64,000 bases of DNA, taken from the NCBI RefSeq assembly GCF_010728325.1, contig NZ_AP022570.1, positions 4,154,001 through 4,218,000 on the forward strand, read 5' to 3'. Origin of the DNA: Mycolicibacterium poriferae (GTDB taxonomy: Bacteria; Actinomycetota; Actinomycetes; Mycobacteriales; Mycobacteriaceae). Both the position numbers and the translations under genes were made by a program. The number at the start of each line of letters is the position of its first letter. Within the stretch, counting starts at the first letter, position 1. Under the pieces are notes generated by a model. That model was not told the DNA's origin. It made no database searches and saw only the letters and a list, made by a program, of their open reading frames with translations. This document shows positions 34,340-43,558 of this stretch, piece by piece.

Positions 34340-35731
34340 TCAGCAGCCTTTGAGGCGGACGGCCAGGTAGTCGGAGACCTCGCTGATCGCCACCCGCTCC
34401 TGGGTCATCGCGTCCCGCTCGCGGATTGTCACGGCGTGGTCCTCGAGGGAGTCGAAGTCCAGCGTGACGCAGTACGGCGTGCCGATCTCGTCCTGCCGGC
34501 GGTACCGCCGCCCGATCGCCCCGGCATCGTCGAACTCCACATTCCACGACCTGCGCAGCTCGGCGGCCAAGTCGCGAGCCTTGGGCGACAGGTCGGCATT
34601 GCGTGACAGCGGCAGCACCGCGGCCTTGACCGGTGCCAGCCGCGGATCCAGGCGCAGCACGGTGCGCTTGTCGACACCGCCTTTGGCGTTGGGGGCCTCG
34701 TCCTCGGTGTAGGCGTCGATCAGGAACGCCATCAGCGAGCGGGTCAACCCGGCTGCGGGTTCGATGACGTAGGGCACGAACCTCGTCTCGGTGGCCTGAT
34801 CGTAGAACGACAGGTCCGCACCGGAATGCTTGGCGTGCGTGGACAAGTCGAAGTCGGTGCGGTTGGCCACCCCCTCCAGCTCACCCCAGGGGCTGCCCGC
34901 GAAGCCGAACTTGTACTCGATGTCGACGGTGCGATCGGAGTAGTGCGACAGCTTCTCCTTCGGGTGCTCGTAGAGACGCAGATTGTCGCGGTTGATGCCG
35001 AGGTCGACGTACCACTGCAGCCTGGTGTCGATCCAGTACTGATGCCACTCGGGCGCGGTCGCGGGTTCGACGAAGAACTCCATCTCCATCTGCTCGAACT
35101 CGCGGGTGCGGAAGATGAAGTTGCCCGGCGTGATCTCGTTGCGGAAGCTCTTGCCGATCTGGCCGATGCCGAACGGCGGCTTCTTGCGCGCGGTGGTCAC
35201 GACGTTGGCGAAGTTGACGAAGATGCCCTGAGCGGTCTCGGGACGCAGATAGTGCAGTCCCTCCTCGGTCTCGATCGGGCCCAGGTAGGTCTTGAGCATC
35301 ATGTTGAAGTCGCGCGGCTCGGTCCACTGGCCCTTGGTGCCGCAGTCCGGACACACGATGTCGGTCATCGCGACCGAGTCCGGGTCCGACAAGCCCTTCT
35401 TCTCTGCGTACGCCTCCTGCATGTGATCCTGCCGGTGGCGCTTGTGGCAGTTCAGGCATTCCACCAGCGGATCGTTGAACACCTCGACGTGGCCGGAGGC
35501 CACCCAGACCTCGCGGGGCAGGATGATCGCGCTGTCCAGGCCGACGACGTCGTCACGGCCGGTGACGACCGCGCGCCACCACTGCCGCTTGATGTTCTCC
35601 TTGAGCTCGACACCCAACGGCCCGTAGTCCCAGGCGGATTTGGTGCCGCCGTAGATCTCGCCGGACTGGAAGACGAGTCCACGGCGCTTGGCCAGATTCG
35701 CAACGGTGTCGATGATCGAAGACGGAGCCAC
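34340..35731 (-). CDS. glyS: Glycyl-tRNA synthetase
   Basis: 463 residues from GTG 35731, the usual mycobacterial length; the frame opens at 35800. Class II single-chain glycyl-tRNA synthetase. Motifs: [32 protein letters not shown], a zinc-type insertion ([13 protein letters not shown] and [10 protein letters not shown]), motif 2 [25 protein letters not shown], and motif 3 [11 protein letters not shown]-terminal anticodon domain begins near [10 protein letters not shown]. No T-box leader is seen upstream. Confidence 0.96.
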   Translation of the reverse strand: MAPSSIIDTVANLAKRRGLVFQSGEIYGGTKSAWDYGPLGVELKENIKRQWWRAVVTGRDDVVGLDSAIILPREVWVASGHVEVFNDPLVECLNCHKRHRQDHMQEAYAEKKGLSDPDSVAMTDIVCPDCGTKGQWTEPRDFNMMLKTYLGPIETEEGLHYLRPETAQGIFVNFANVVTTARKKPPFGIGQIGKSFRNEITPGNFIFRTREFEQMEMEFFVEPATAPEWHQYWIDTRLQWYVDLGINRDNLRLYEHPKEKLSHYSDRTVDIEYKFGFAGSPWGELEGVANRTDFDLSTHAKHSGADLSFYDQATETRFVPYVIEPAAGLTRSLMAFLIDAYTEDEAPNAKGGVDKRTVLRLDPRLAPVKAAVLPLSRNADLSPKARDLAAELRRSWNVEFDDAGAIGRRYRRQDEIGTPYCVTLDFDSLEDHAVTIRERDAMTQERVAISEVSDYLAVRLKGC

Positions 35732-35783
35732 GGGTTGACAGCGTAGCGACGCCGACGGCCGACGCTCATCCGAGATCGATTGA

Positions 35784-35801
35784 CATGCGCTCCCACGCAT
35801 G
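35784..35801. promoter_or_regulatory. Palindromic operator upstream of smtB-zur
   Basis: Perfect inverted repeat CATGCG-N6-CGCATG, 15 bp before the smtB ATG. SmtB/ArsR repressors bind such dyads, and the M. tuberculosis orthologue autoregulates the smtB-zur operon in response to zinc, so this is the likely SmtB site. Confidence 0.6.
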
Positions 35802-35815
35802 TATCGTGGTCATTA

Positions 35816-36181
35816 ATGGAAATCATTGCCACTAAGGCTGACCCGCCCGCCGGACACGACCACGGTGGCGCGCCGCCGCCCGAACTGCCGCCCCGCGCCG
35901 TCCTCGACACCGCCGGCGAGCTGTTGCGAGCCCTGGCTGCGCCGGTGCGCATCGCCATCGTGCTGCAGCTGCGCGAAGCCGCCCGATGCGTGCACGAACT
36001 GGTCGACGCGCTGGGCCTGCCCCAGCCCCTGGTCAGCCAGCATCTCCGGATCCTCAAGGCGGCCGGGGTCGTCGACGGCGAGCGATCCGGCCGGGAAGTC
36101 TTCTACCGCTTGGTGGACCATCATCTGGCCGATATCGTCGTGGCTGCCGTGACCCACAGTGCCGAGGAGGTCGAACAGTGA
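35816..36181 (+). CDS. smtB: ArsR/SmtB-family zinc-responsive repressor
   Basis: 121 residues from ATG 35816. Winged helix with ALAAPVRIAIVLQLREAARCVHELVDALGLPQPLVSQHLRILKAAGVVDGERSGREVFYRL. A His-rich N-terminus (GHDHGG) and the C-terminal VDHHLADIVVAAVTHSAEEVE carry candidate alpha-5 metal ligands. It should release DNA when zinc is high. The stop overlaps the zur GTG in a GTGA arrangement, so both are made from one message. Confidence 0.92.
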   Translation: MEIIATKADPPAGHDHGGAPPPELPPRAVLDTAGELLRALAAPVRIAIVLQLREAARCVHELVDALGLPQPLVSQHLRILKAAGVVDGERSGREVFYRLVDHHLADIVVAAVTHSAEEVEQ

Positions 36182-36582
36182 CTGGCGCCGTACGTGCGAC
36201 CCGCCAACGCGCCGCCATCTCGGCGTTGCTGGAGAATCTGGACGATTTCCGCTCGGCGCAGGAACTGCACGACGAACTCCGCAAGCGCGGCGAAGGCATC
36301 GGCCTGACCACCGTCTACCGGACGTTGCAGCAGATGGCGGCCACCGGCACGGTCGACACGCTGCGCACCGACACCGGCGAGTCGGTCTACCGGCTCTGCT
36401 CGGATCATCACCACCACCACCTGGTCTGCCGGGCCTGCGGCAGCACCGTCGAGATCCAGGGCAGCCAGGTGGAGAAGTGGGCCGCCGAGGTCGCCCGCAA
36501 GCACGGCTTCACCGAGGTCACCCACACCGTGGAGATCTTCGGGCTGTGCAGCCGCTGCGGCGCCCTGTCGTCAGACAACTGA
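36178..36582 (+). CDS. zur: Zinc uptake regulator Zur (FurB)
   Basis: 134 residues from GTG 36178. Fur fold: N-terminal winged helix (TRQRAAISALLENLDDFRSAQELHDELRKRGEGIGLTTVYRTLQQM), then the metal region HHHHHLVCRACG and the second CSRC pair that binds the structural zinc. Represses zinc uptake and alternative ribosomal protein genes when zinc is sufficient. Operon with smtB as in M. tuberculosis (Rv2358-Rv2359). Its stop lies at the start of a tandem repeat. Confidence 0.94.
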   Translation: MTGAVRATRQRAAISALLENLDDFRSAQELHDELRKRGEGIGLTTVYRTLQQMAATGTVDTLRTDTGESVYRLCSDHHHHHLVCRACGSTVEIQGSQVEKWAAEVARKHGFTEVTHTVEIFGLCSRCGALSSDN

Positions 36583-36666
36583 GGCCCCGTCGGCAGACGC
36601 TCAGGCCCTCTCGTCAGACCACTCAGGCCCTCGTCAGACCACAGCCCGTCGTCCTCAGACGACCAG
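36568..36666. repeat. Degenerate ~20-bp tandem repeats across zur stop
   Basis: About five imperfect units beginning TCGTCAGAC or GTCGGCAGAC and containing CTCAGGCCC, near 36568, 36589, 36611, 36631 and 36649. The first covers the zur TGA and the last reaches the stop of the convergent gene (36655), so the whole gap is made of the repeat. Confidence 0.65.
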
Positions 36667-37089
36667 TGCACGACGCACGTCGGCGCCGCTGGCGAGCACC
36701 ATCATCACCAGGGTGCGCAGCGCGTCGTCGCTCAACCCGCCTGCCGGGAAGTTGTACCGCAGCAGCACGTCACCGGTTTTCTTGGCCGAGCCGGACCCGG
36801 TCTTCGCGGCGCCGATCTTCTCGACCAGCGACACCGTGCCCAGCAGCGTGTCGTGGGCATGCTTGGCGACCGCAGCACGGATCTTCGCGTTGAGCGGCAG
36901 ATCCCACGCCAGCACCTGGGTCAGCGACACCATCTCTAGACCCTCGGCGATGGTGACCACCCGCAACGAGGCGAACGTCTCGTCGTGACGCACCGTCAGC
37001 GCGCCGTCCTCCTCGCGCTGCACCGGCAGGATCTCGGTGAGCGCGACCTCCAGCCGCTCCGACAACTCCAATTCAGGCCCCTCGACCAA
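36655..37089 (-). CDS. Conserved hypothetical cytosolic protein
   Basis: 144 residues from TTG 37089. Beta-rich, with LEVALTEILPVQREEDGALTVRHDETFASLRVVTIAEGLEMVSLTQVLAWDLPLN, a pattern like the YbjN or type III secretion chaperone fold, followed by a helical region and an ALRTLVMMVLASGADVRRALVV end. Position matches M. tuberculosis Rv2360c, between zur and uppS. Function unknown. Confidence 0.72.
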   Translation of the reverse strand: MVEGPELELSERLEVALTEILPVQREEDGALTVRHDETFASLRVVTIAEGLEMVSLTQVLAWDLPLNAKIRAAVAKHAHDTLLGTVSLVEKIGAAKTGSGSAKKTGDVLLRYNFPAGGLSDDALRTLVMMVLASGADVRRALVV

Positions 37090-37120
37090 GCCGCTCCGGC
37101 CGCCCCATTCGGGCGCACCC

Positions 37121-37224
37121 GCTCAGGCACATCATTCGGCCCTGCCGCTCAGGCACATCATTCGGCTCTGCCGCTCAGGCACATCATTCGGCTCTGCCGC
37201 TCAGGCACATCATTCGGCTCTGCC
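37121..37224. repeat. Four-copy 26-bp tandem repeat at the uppS stop
   Basis: Units at 37121, 37147, 37173 and 37199, each starting GCTCAGGCACATCATTCGGC. Copies 2-4 are identical; copy 1 differs at one base. A degenerate fifth lies upstream near 37093. The uppS stop (37210-37212) is in the last copy, so the array sits just after uppS. It has no spacers, so not CRISPR. Copy number should vary between strains. Confidence 0.93.
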
Positions 37225-38109
37225 GAAGCGACGGTTGCGGTTGACGTATTCCTCGCAGGCCGCCCACAGGTCGCGGCGGTCGTAGTCGGGCCACAGCTTG
37301 TCCTGGAAGACGTACTCGGCGTAGGCCGCCTGCCACAGCAGGAAGTTGCTGGCCCGCTGCTCGCCCGAGGTCCGGATGAACAGATCCACGTCGGGAATGT
37401 CGGCGCGGTGCAGATGCTTGGCGAACATGGCTTCGCTGATCCGACTCGGGTTGACTTTGCCGTCGACCGCCTCCTGCGCCAGCGCGCGGGTCGCTTCGAC
37501 GATCTCGGTGCGCCCGCCGTAGTTGACGCAGTAGTTGATCGTGATGACGTCGTTGCCGATCGTCATCTCCTCGGCGATGTCGAACTCCTTGATCACGCTG
37601 CGCCACATCCGGGGGCGCGAACCCACCCAGCGCATGTTGACGCCCATCGCGTTCAGGTTCTCCCGACGCCGGCGCACCACCTCCCGGTTGAAGCCCATCA
37701 GGAAGCGCACCTCCTCGGTGCTGCGCTTCCAGTTCTCGGTGGAGAACGCATACACCGTCAGGTGTTTGATACCGATCTCGATGGCGCCGCAGGTGATGTC
37801 GATGAGCACTGCCTCGCCCATCTTGTGGCCTTCGGTGCGGTGCAGGCCGCGCTGGGTGGCCCACCGCCCGTTGCCGTCCATCACCACCGCGACGTGGTTG
37901 GGCACCTGGCCGGCCGGGATCTGCGGCGCGGACGCCTTGGACGTGTGCTGGGGCGGCCGGGAAAATCTGCCGTTGGTGTTGGGTGGCAGATCCGGAAACA
38001 CCACCGGCCACGTCGAGGTGTCCGGGAACATCGGATAATCGTCAGGCGCCGGGGGCAGCTGAGGGTAGCTGGTCCGACCCTTCCGCCGCCCGGCGCGTTC
38101 CGTTGCCAT
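37210..38109 (-). CDS. uppS: Long-chain polyprenyl diphosphate synthase (Z-type)
   Basis: 299 residues from ATG 38109. Makes decaprenyl diphosphate, the lipid carrier for peptidoglycan and arabinogalactan, by adding isopentenyl units in cis. Signature [26 protein letters not shown] with the catalytic Asp, then [21 protein letters not shown] and [25 protein letters not shown]. The N-terminal 70 residues are a Pro-rich mycobacterial extension. It overlaps recO by 68 bp. The 3' end runs into the 26-bp repeats. Confidence 0.94.
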   Translation of the reverse strand: MATERAGRRKGRTSYPQLPPAPDDYPMFPDTSTWPVVFPDLPPNTNGRFSRPPQHTSKASAPQIPAGQVPNHVAVVMDGNGRWATQRGLHRTEGHKMGEAVLIDITCGAIEIGIKHLTVYAFSTENWKRSTEEVRFLMGFNREVVRRRRENLNAMGVNMRWVGSRPRMWRSVIKEFDIAEEMTIGNDVITINYCVNYGGRTEIVEATRALAQEAVDGKVNPSRISEAMFAKHLHRADIPDVDLFIRTSGEQRASNFLLWQAAYAEYVFQDKLWPDYDRRDLWAACEEYVNRNRRFGRAE

Positions 38110-38878
38110 GCGCCACATCCTGCCTGATGCCCGCCACGGCGCTCCGATCCACCCGCTCGACGAGGGGTAGCGTCCGCAGTTGCCGCTCCAGGTGCCACTG
38201 CAGGTGCGCCGCCACCAGACCGCTGGCCTGGCTGCGATGCGACCCCGACGACGTCTGCGCGTGCTCCCAGTCACCCTCGTAGAGCGCGGCCATCAGGTCC
38301 AGCACCGCCTGGGGTGGGGTGGCGGACCCGGAGGGCCGGCAGTGCACGCACACACTGCCGCCGGCCGCCACGTGGAAGGCCCGGTGCGGCCCCGGCGCGG
38401 CACAGCGGGCGCAGTCGGTCAATGCCGGCGCCCATCCGGCGATTCCCATCGCCCGCAGCAGGTAGGCGTCGAGCAGCAGCTCGCGCGGGCGGCTGCCGTC
38501 GGCCACCGCGCGTAACGCAGCGACGGTGAGTTTGTGCAACGCGGGCGCCGGGGCCCGCTCCTCACCGGCGAGTCGCTCGGCGGTCTCCAGCATCGCGCAC
38601 GCACAGGTGTAGCGGCCGTAGTCACTGACGATGTCGGAGGCGAACGCGTCGATGGCGGCCACCTGGGTGACGATGTCCAGGTTGCGGCCCGGATGCAGCT
38701 GAACGTCGATGTGCGCGAAAGGTTCCAGCCGCGCACCGAACTTGCTGCGGGTACGCCGCACCCCCTTGGCGACGGCCCGCACCAGCCCGTGGTCACGCGT
38801 GAGCAGGGTCACGATGCGATCGGCTTCGCCGAGCTTGTGCTGGCGTAACACCACCGCCCGATCCCGGTACAGACGCAT
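38042..38878 (-). CDS. recO: DNA repair protein RecO
   Basis: 278 residues from ATG 38878; the frame opens much earlier (39856) over the amidase and is not used. OB-fold N-terminus [48 protein letters not shown], then a helical region and a zinc-type cluster ([12 protein letters not shown]). RecO helps RecA load on single-stranded DNA in recombinational repair. Divergent from the amidase gene. The Rv2362c-Rv2361c order is conserved. Confidence 0.93.
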   Translation of the reverse strand: MRLYRDRAVVLRQHKLGEADRIVTLLTRDHGLVRAVAKGVRRTRSKFGARLEPFAHIDVQLHPGRNLDIVTQVAAIDAFASDIVSDYGRYTCACAMLETAERLAGEERAPAPALHKLTVAALRAVADGSRPRELLLDAYLLRAMGIAGWAPALTDCARCAAPGPHRAFHVAAGGSVCVHCRPSGSATPPQAVLDLMAALYEGDWEHAQTSSGSHRSQASGLVAAHLQWHLERQLRTLPLVERVDRSAVAGIRQDVAHGNGTRRAAEGSDQLPSAAPGA

Positions 38879-38941
38879 CGGCCCAGTCTCCCACTGCCGG
38901 GGGACGAAATGCGCTTCGCAGCGCCGATACCCTCGTAGGTG

Positions 38942-40465
38942 ATGCCTGACGTTCCTCCCCCTCGAGACCGGCCCGGGGACCGCTTCCCCACCCTCGGCGA
39001 GCAGCTCTACCAGCTCGCCAACGGCACCGTGACGTCCGTCGACCTGGTCCGCAGGTCGCTGGAGGCAATCCAGGCCAGCCAGTCCACCCTCAACGCGTTC
39101 CGGGTGGTGCTCACCGACCAGGCACTCGCCGACGCCGCGGCAGCCGACCGGCTGCGCGCCTCGGGCCGTGACACCGCTGATCGTCCCCTGCTCGGCATCC
39201 CGATCGCGGTCAAGGACGACGTCGACGTCGCGGGCGTGCCCACCCGCTTCGGTGCGCAGGGCACCATCGACCCCGCCGGCACCGACGCCGAGGTGGTGCG
39301 TCGGCTGCGCGCCGCGGGAGCGGTGATCGTCGGCAAGACCAACACCTGTGAGCTCGGTCAGTGGCCGTTCACCAGCGGGCCGGCGTTCGGGCACACCCGC
39401 AACCCGTGGTCGCGTGAGCACACCCCGGGCGGCTCGTCCGGCGGTAGCGCGGCCGCGGTGGCCGCGGGCCTGGTCGCCGCGGCCATCGGCTCCGACGGCG
39501 CCGGCAGCGTGCGCATTCCGGCCGCCTGGACCCACCTGGTCGGCATCAAACCGCAGCGCGGGCGCATCTCGACGTGGCCGCTGCCCGAGGCGTTCAACGG
39601 CATCACCGTCAACGGAGTGCTGGCCCGCACGGTGGCCGACGCCGCCCTGGTGTTCGACGCCGTCGCCGGCAACGCCCCCGGCGACCTGCACACCCCGCCG
39701 CCGGTGACCGTGTCGGATTACGTGTCCCAGGCGCCCGGACCGCTGCGGGTGGCCATCTCGACCAAGTTCGCCTACGCGGTGTTCCGTCCCCGCCTCCACC
39801 CCGAGATCCGCACGGCCCTCGACAACGTCGCCGGCCAGCTCGAACAGCTCGGGCACACCGTGACCTCCGCCGACCCCGACTACGACCTGCGCATGTCATG
39901 GAACTTCCTGGCCCGGTCGACGTCCGGCATCCCGCAGTGGATCGATCGGCTGGGACACCGCGTCGAACTGGATGAACGCACCCGCGCCAACGCCAGGGTC
40001 GGCCGGCTGCTCTCCGAGCACATCCTGCGCAAAGCGCGCGCCCACGAGGCGGCCACGCAGCGTCGGGTCGGCTGGATCTTCAACCTGGCCGACGTGGTGA
40101 TCGCGCCGACGACCGCGCTGCCGCCCCCGCAGGTGCACAGCTTCGACGGGCTCTCCGGCCTGGCCACCGACCGCGCGATGATCCGGGCCTGCCCGGCGAC
40201 GTGGCCGTGGAACCTGCTGGGTTGGCCGTCGATCAGCGTGCCCGCCGGGTTCACCTCCGACGGGCTGCCCATCGGTGTGCAGCTGATGGGGCCGGCCAAC
40301 AGCGAACCGCTGCTGGTGTCGCTGGCCGCGGCGCTGGAGGCACTCAATGGCTGGGCGACCCATCAGCCGCGGAACTGGTGGGACACCCGGATCGCCCCGC
40401 CGGAGCCGGCCCCGGCCACCACGAATCTTGCCGCTCCCGACTCGGTGGCGGGCGTCGTCGCGTAA
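38942..40465 (+). CDS. amiA2: Amidase signature family enzyme
   Basis: 507 residues from ATG 38942 (GTG 38939 directly before it is also possible). Catalytic triad of the signature family: Lys in IPIAVKDDVDVAG, Ser in GGSSGGSAAAVAAG, and the nucleophile Ser in SDGAGSVRIPAAWTHLVGIKP. It hydrolyses an amide; the substrate cannot be told from sequence. It is not a GatA by context, as no gatB or gatC is nearby. The name follows M. tuberculosis synteny (amiA2). Confidence 0.85.
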   Translation: MPDVPPPRDRPGDRFPTLGEQLYQLANGTVTSVDLVRRSLEAIQASQSTLNAFRVVLTDQALADAAAADRLRASGRDTADRPLLGIPIAVKDDVDVAGVPTRFGAQGTIDPAGTDAEVVRRLRAAGAVIVGKTNTCELGQWPFTSGPAFGHTRNPWSREHTPGGSSGGSAAAVAAGLVAAAIGSDGAGSVRIPAAWTHLVGIKPQRGRISTWPLPEAFNGITVNGVLARTVADAALVFDAVAGNAPGDLHTPPPVTVSDYVSQAPGPLRVAISTKFAYAVFRPRLHPEIRTALDNVAGQLEQLGHTVTSADPDYDLRMSWNFLARSTSGIPQWIDRLGHRVELDERTRANARVGRLLSEHILRKARAHEAATQRRVGWIFNLADVVIAPTTALPPPQVHSFDGLSGLATDRAMIRACPATWPWNLLGWPSISVPAGFTSDGLPIGVQLMGPANSEPLLVSLAAALEALNGWATHQPRNWWDTRIAPPEPAPATTNLAAPDSVAGVVA

Positions 40466-40475
40466 TGTCCCGAGC

Positions 40476-40964
40476 GTGACCGGTCGCGTGATACTGCCTG
40501 CCGCGGCGGCGTTCGCGTGCGCCGTCGCCATTCCCACCGTCGTGGCGCCCGCCGCCCAGGCCGACAACCGGCGCCTCAACGAGAGCGTCGTGGTCAACGT
40601 CTACACGATCCAGCAGCACAACGACTGCGAGACCGAAATCCAGATCAATCCGCAGCTGCAGCTGGCCGCGGAATGGCACACCAAGGACGTGCTCAACAAC
40701 CGGGCCCTCAACGGCGACATCGGTTCCGACGGCTCCACGCCCCAGGACCGTGCCCGCAACGCGGGCTTCGTCGGCACGGTCGCCGAGACGGTGGCGATCA
40801 ACCCGGCGCTGGCGATCAGTGGGATCGAGATCCTCAACCAGTGGTACTACCGGCCCGACTACATGGCGATCATGTCGAACTGCGCCAACACCCAGATCGG
40901 GGTGTGGTCGGAGAACAGCCTGGACCGCACCGTCGTCGTCGCGGTCTACGGCCAGCCCGGCTAG
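40476..40964 (+). CDS. Secreted CAP-domain (SCP-like) protein
   Basis: 162 residues from GTG 40476, 11 bp after the amidase. Signal peptide ending AAQA, then a CAP domain: QLQLAAEWHTKDVLNNRALNGDIGSDGSTPQDRARNAGFVGTVAETVAINPALAISGIEILNQWYYRPDYMAIMSNC. The Glu and His positions are those of extracellular SCP proteins in mycobacteria. Two Cys may pair. It ends four bases inside the 3' end of era. Confidence 0.85.
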   Translation: MTGRVILPAAAAFACAVAIPTVVAPAAQADNRRLNESVVVNVYTIQQHNDCETEIQINPQLQLAAEWHTKDVLNNRALNGDIGSDGSTPQDRARNAGFVGTVAETVAINPALAISGIEILNQWYYRPDYMAIMSNCANTQIGVWSENSLDRTVVVAVYGQPG

Positions 40965-41869
40965 AACCCGAGGCGGCCCAGTTGTTTCGGGTCGCGCTGC
41001 CAGTTCTTGGCGATCTTCACCCGCAGGTCGAGAAAGACCTTGGTGCCCAAGAGCTTCTCGATCTGGGTGCGCGCGGCGGTGCCGACCTCGCGCAGCCTCG
41101 CCCCCCCTTTGCCGATCACGATGCCCTTCTGCGACTCCCGCTCCACGTAGAGGATGGCGTACACGTCGATCAACGGGTCGTCCTCGGGGCGGCCGGGCCG
41201 CTGCTCGACCTCATCGATGACCACGGCCAGCGAATGCGGCAGCTCGTCGCGCACACCCTCGAGTGCGGCCTCGCGGATCAGCTCGGCCATCAGTACTTCT
41301 TCGGGTTCGTCGGTCAGCTCACCGTCGGGGTAGAACGCCGGGCCGGGCGGAAGCTGCCCCACCAGGACACCGACGAGCACGTCGAGCTGAGCACCCGAGG
41401 TCGCCGACACCGGCACAATGTCGGTGTCGGGCCCGACCAGGTCGGCCACGGCCATCAACTGTTCGGCGACCCTGTCCTTGGACACCTTGTCGATCTTGGT
41501 GACGATCGCGATCACCGTCGTTCGCGGCGCCACCGCCCGGATCTGTTCGTAGATCCATCGGTCGCCGGGGCCGATCTTCTCGTCGGCGGGGATGCACAGC
41601 CCGATCACGTCCACCTCGGAATAGGTGTCCTTGACCAGGTCGTTGAGCCGCTGACCGAGCAGTGTCCGGGGCCGGTGCAGTCCCGGAGTGTCGACCAGCA
41701 CGATCTGGAAATCGTCGCGGTGCACGATGCCGCGGATGGTGTGGCGGGTGGTCTGCGGGCGGTTGGAGGTGATCGCGACCTTGCTGCCGACCAGGGCATT
41801 GGTCAAGGTGGACTTGCCGGTGTTGGGCCTGCCGACGAAACAGACGAAGCCGGAACGGAATTCGCTCAT
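40961..41869 (-). CDS. era: GTPase Era
   Basis: 302 residues. Binds GTP and 16S rRNA to help mature the small subunit. G1 GRPNTGKSTL, G3 VDTPGLH, G4 TKID, and a KH domain with GIVIGKGGARLREVGTAARTQIEKLLG. Last gene of the phoH-ybeY-corC-cdd-era run, read leftward. Confidence 0.96.
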   Translation of the reverse strand: MSEFRSGFVCFVGRPNTGKSTLTNALVGSKVAITSNRPQTTRHTIRGIVHRDDFQIVLVDTPGLHRPRTLLGQRLNDLVKDTYSEVDVIGLCIPADEKIGPGDRWIYEQIRAVAPRTTVIAIVTKIDKVSKDRVAEQLMAVADLVGPDTDIVPVSATSGAQLDVLVGVLVGQLPPGPAFYPDGELTDEPEEVLMAELIREAALEGVRDELPHSLAVVIDEVEQRPGRPEDDPLIDVYAILYVERESQKGIVIGKGGARLREVGTAARTQIEKLLGTKVFLDLRVKIAKNWQRDPKQLGRLGF

Positions 41870-41880
41870 CGCCGGCCCGC

Positions 41881-41936
41881 CGAGTGTGAATCGTCGGCGC
41901 TTCCGGCGCCGATTTTTCGCACTGGACGCACACTCG
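41881..41936. repeat. Nested palindromic unit
   Basis: Perfect 8-bp outer arms CGAGTGTG and CACACTCG 56 bp apart end to end, an inner stem CGGCGC-TTCCG-GCGCCG at 41895-41911, and ATTTTTCG after it. It occupies the gap between era and the cdd-like gene. A similar unit lies at 53213-53270. Could be a rightward terminator or an interspersed palindrome. Confidence 0.6.
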
Positions 41937-41942
41937 TGCTCC

Positions 41943-42260
41943 TCACAGTGGCTGGCCCGCCCGGTCGGTGACGATCACCGCCGCCGCAGGGGCCATCTCC
42001 CGCACCGCGGCCACACCGGGATCGTCGGCCCCGCCTCCGACGAGCACGGCCGCCTCCAGGCCGGTCGCGCCGCTGGACACCGCCGCGGCGAGCGCGGCCT
42101 GCAGTGCGGTCAGCGGCAGAGCCGCCAGCCCGACGGGCGCTCCGGCATACGTGCGGCCGTCGAGGTCGCGCACCGCGGCCCCGCTGGTCGCCTCTGCCCG
42201 CGCCATAGCGCCACGGGCGAGCACCACCAGTTTGGCGTCCTCGGCGTCGAGCTCACTCAT
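41943..42260 (-). CDS. Cytidine deaminase-like small protein
   Basis: 105 residues with a deaminase-like layout: a helix ([55 protein letters not shown]) that matches the cytidine deaminase fold, and [18 protein letters not shown] instead of the CxxC zinc site. The zinc ligands of real cytidine deaminases are absent, so it is probably not a hydrolase. Overlaps the CorC-like gene by four bases. Equivalent to Rv2365c by position. Confidence 0.75.
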   Translation of the reverse strand: MSELDAEDAKLVVLARGAMARAEATSGAAVRDLDGRTYAGAPVGLAALPLTALQAALAAAVSSGATGLEAAVLVGGGADDPGVAAVREMAPAAAVIVTDRAGQPL

Positions 42261-43558
42261 TCGCTGTCCTGTTCGTCGTCCTCGGGTTCGGGCTCGACCC
42301 GGCTGACCAGCACGGTGCCGATGCGGACCCGGCCACGCGGGTCCGGGCCGCCCTCGGCGCGCAGCAGCAACCCGTCCCAGTTCACCTCCGCACCGGGCAG
42401 AGGCACCCGGCCCAGCTCCAGCGCCAGCAGACCGCCGACGGTGTCGACGTCGAGGTCGTCGTCGAATTCGACATCGTAGAGCTCACCGAGGTCCTCGATG
42501 GACAGCCGCGACGACACCCGGTACTGGTTGTCGCCGAGCTCCTCGATGGGAGCGACCTCGTCGGTGTCGTACTCGTCGGCGATCTCGCCGACGATCTCCT
42601 CGAGCACGTCTTCGATGGTCACGAGGCCGGCGATCGCGCCGTACTCGTCGACCAACAGCGCCATGTGGTTGCGGTCGCGCTGCATCTCGCGCAGCAGTTC
42701 GTCGAGTGGCTTGGAGTCGGGCACGAAGACCGGCGCGCGCATGACCTCGGCCACCGAGGTGTCGCGGCCACCGCGGGTCGAGTAGTACGTCCGCTGCACA
42801 AGGTCCTTGAGATAGACGACACCGACGACGTCGTCGACGTTCTCCCCGATCACCGGGATGCGGGAGTGCCCGCTGCGTACCGCCAGGGAGGTCGCTTGAC
42901 CGGCGGTCTTGTCACTTTCGATCCACACCATCTCGGTGCGGGGAACCATGACCTCGCGCGCCGGGGTGTCGCCGAGTTCGAAGACCGACTGGATCATCCG
43001 GCGTTCGTCGTCGGCGACCACGCCGCGCTGCTGGGCCAGGTCGACGACCTCGCGCAGTTCGATCTCCGAGGCGAACGGACCGTTGCGGAAACCGCGTCCG
43101 GGGGTGACGGCGTTGCCGATCAACACCAGCAGGCGACTCAGCGGCAGCAGCAGCACCGAGAACGCCTGCAGCGGAAGCGCCGTCACCAAGGCGATGGTGT
43201 AGGCGTTCTGCCTGCCGACGGTGCGGGGGCCGACGCCGATGACGACGAAGCTGACCACCACCATGATCGCCGCGGCGGCGACCAGGCCCCAGGTCACCCC
43301 GAGGTGGCCGTCGAGGTAGGCGGCGAGCAGCACCGTGGCACTGACTTCGCAGGTGATGCGCAGCAGCACGATGAGGTTGATGAAACGGGGTCGTTCCCCC
43401 ATCACCCGTGACAGCCGCACCGCGCCCGGGCGTTCGTCGCGCACCAGCTCTTCGACACGCGCCATCGACACCGTGCTCAGCGCCGCGTCGGTGGCGGCGA
43501 ACAGTCCGCCGAAGGCGACCAGCACGATGGCGCCGATGAGTTGTCCCAGGCCGCTCAC
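42257..43558 (-). CDS. CNNM/CorC-family membrane protein
   Basis: 433 residues: an N-terminal DUF21 membrane domain (about three or four helices, residues 1-180), two CBS domains (near [14 protein letters not shown] and [28 protein letters not shown]) and a C-terminal CorC/HlyC transporter-associated domain ([41 protein letters not shown]). The family moves or senses Mg2+ and related cations. Four-base overlap with ybeY upstream. Confidence 0.9.
   Translation of the reverse strand: MSGLGQLIGAIVLVAFGGLFAATDAALSTVSMARVEELVRDERPGAVRLSRVMGERPRFINLIVLLRITCEVSATVLLAAYLDGHLGVTWGLVAAAAIMVVVSFVVIGVGPRTVGRQNAYTIALVTALPLQAFSVLLLPLSRLLVLIGNAVTPGRGFRNGPFASEIELREVVDLAQQRGVVADDERRMIQSVFELGDTPAREVMVPRTEMVWIESDKTAGQATSLAVRSGHSRIPVIGENVDDVVGVVYLKDLVQRTYYSTRGGRDTSVAEVMRAPVFVPDSKPLDELLREMQRDRNHMALLVDEYGAIAGLVTIEDVLEEIVGEIADEYDTDEVAPIEELGDNQYRVSSRLSIEDLGELYDVEFDDDLDVDTVGGLLALELGRVPLPGAEVNWDGLLLRAEGGPDPRGRVRIGTVLVSRVEPEPEDDEQDSE

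Noticed and set aside
35732..35815. T-box leader for glyS
   Set aside because: Only 84 bases separate glyS from smtB, with no T-box sequence or antiterminator pairing.
37121..37224. Possible CRISPR array
   Set aside because: The 26-bp units abut with no spacers and no cas genes are in the window; it is a simple tandem repeat.
38879..39856. Upstream extension of recO
   Set aside because: It is antisense to the amidase gene and lacks RecO sequence; [11 protein letters not shown] at 38878 is the family start.
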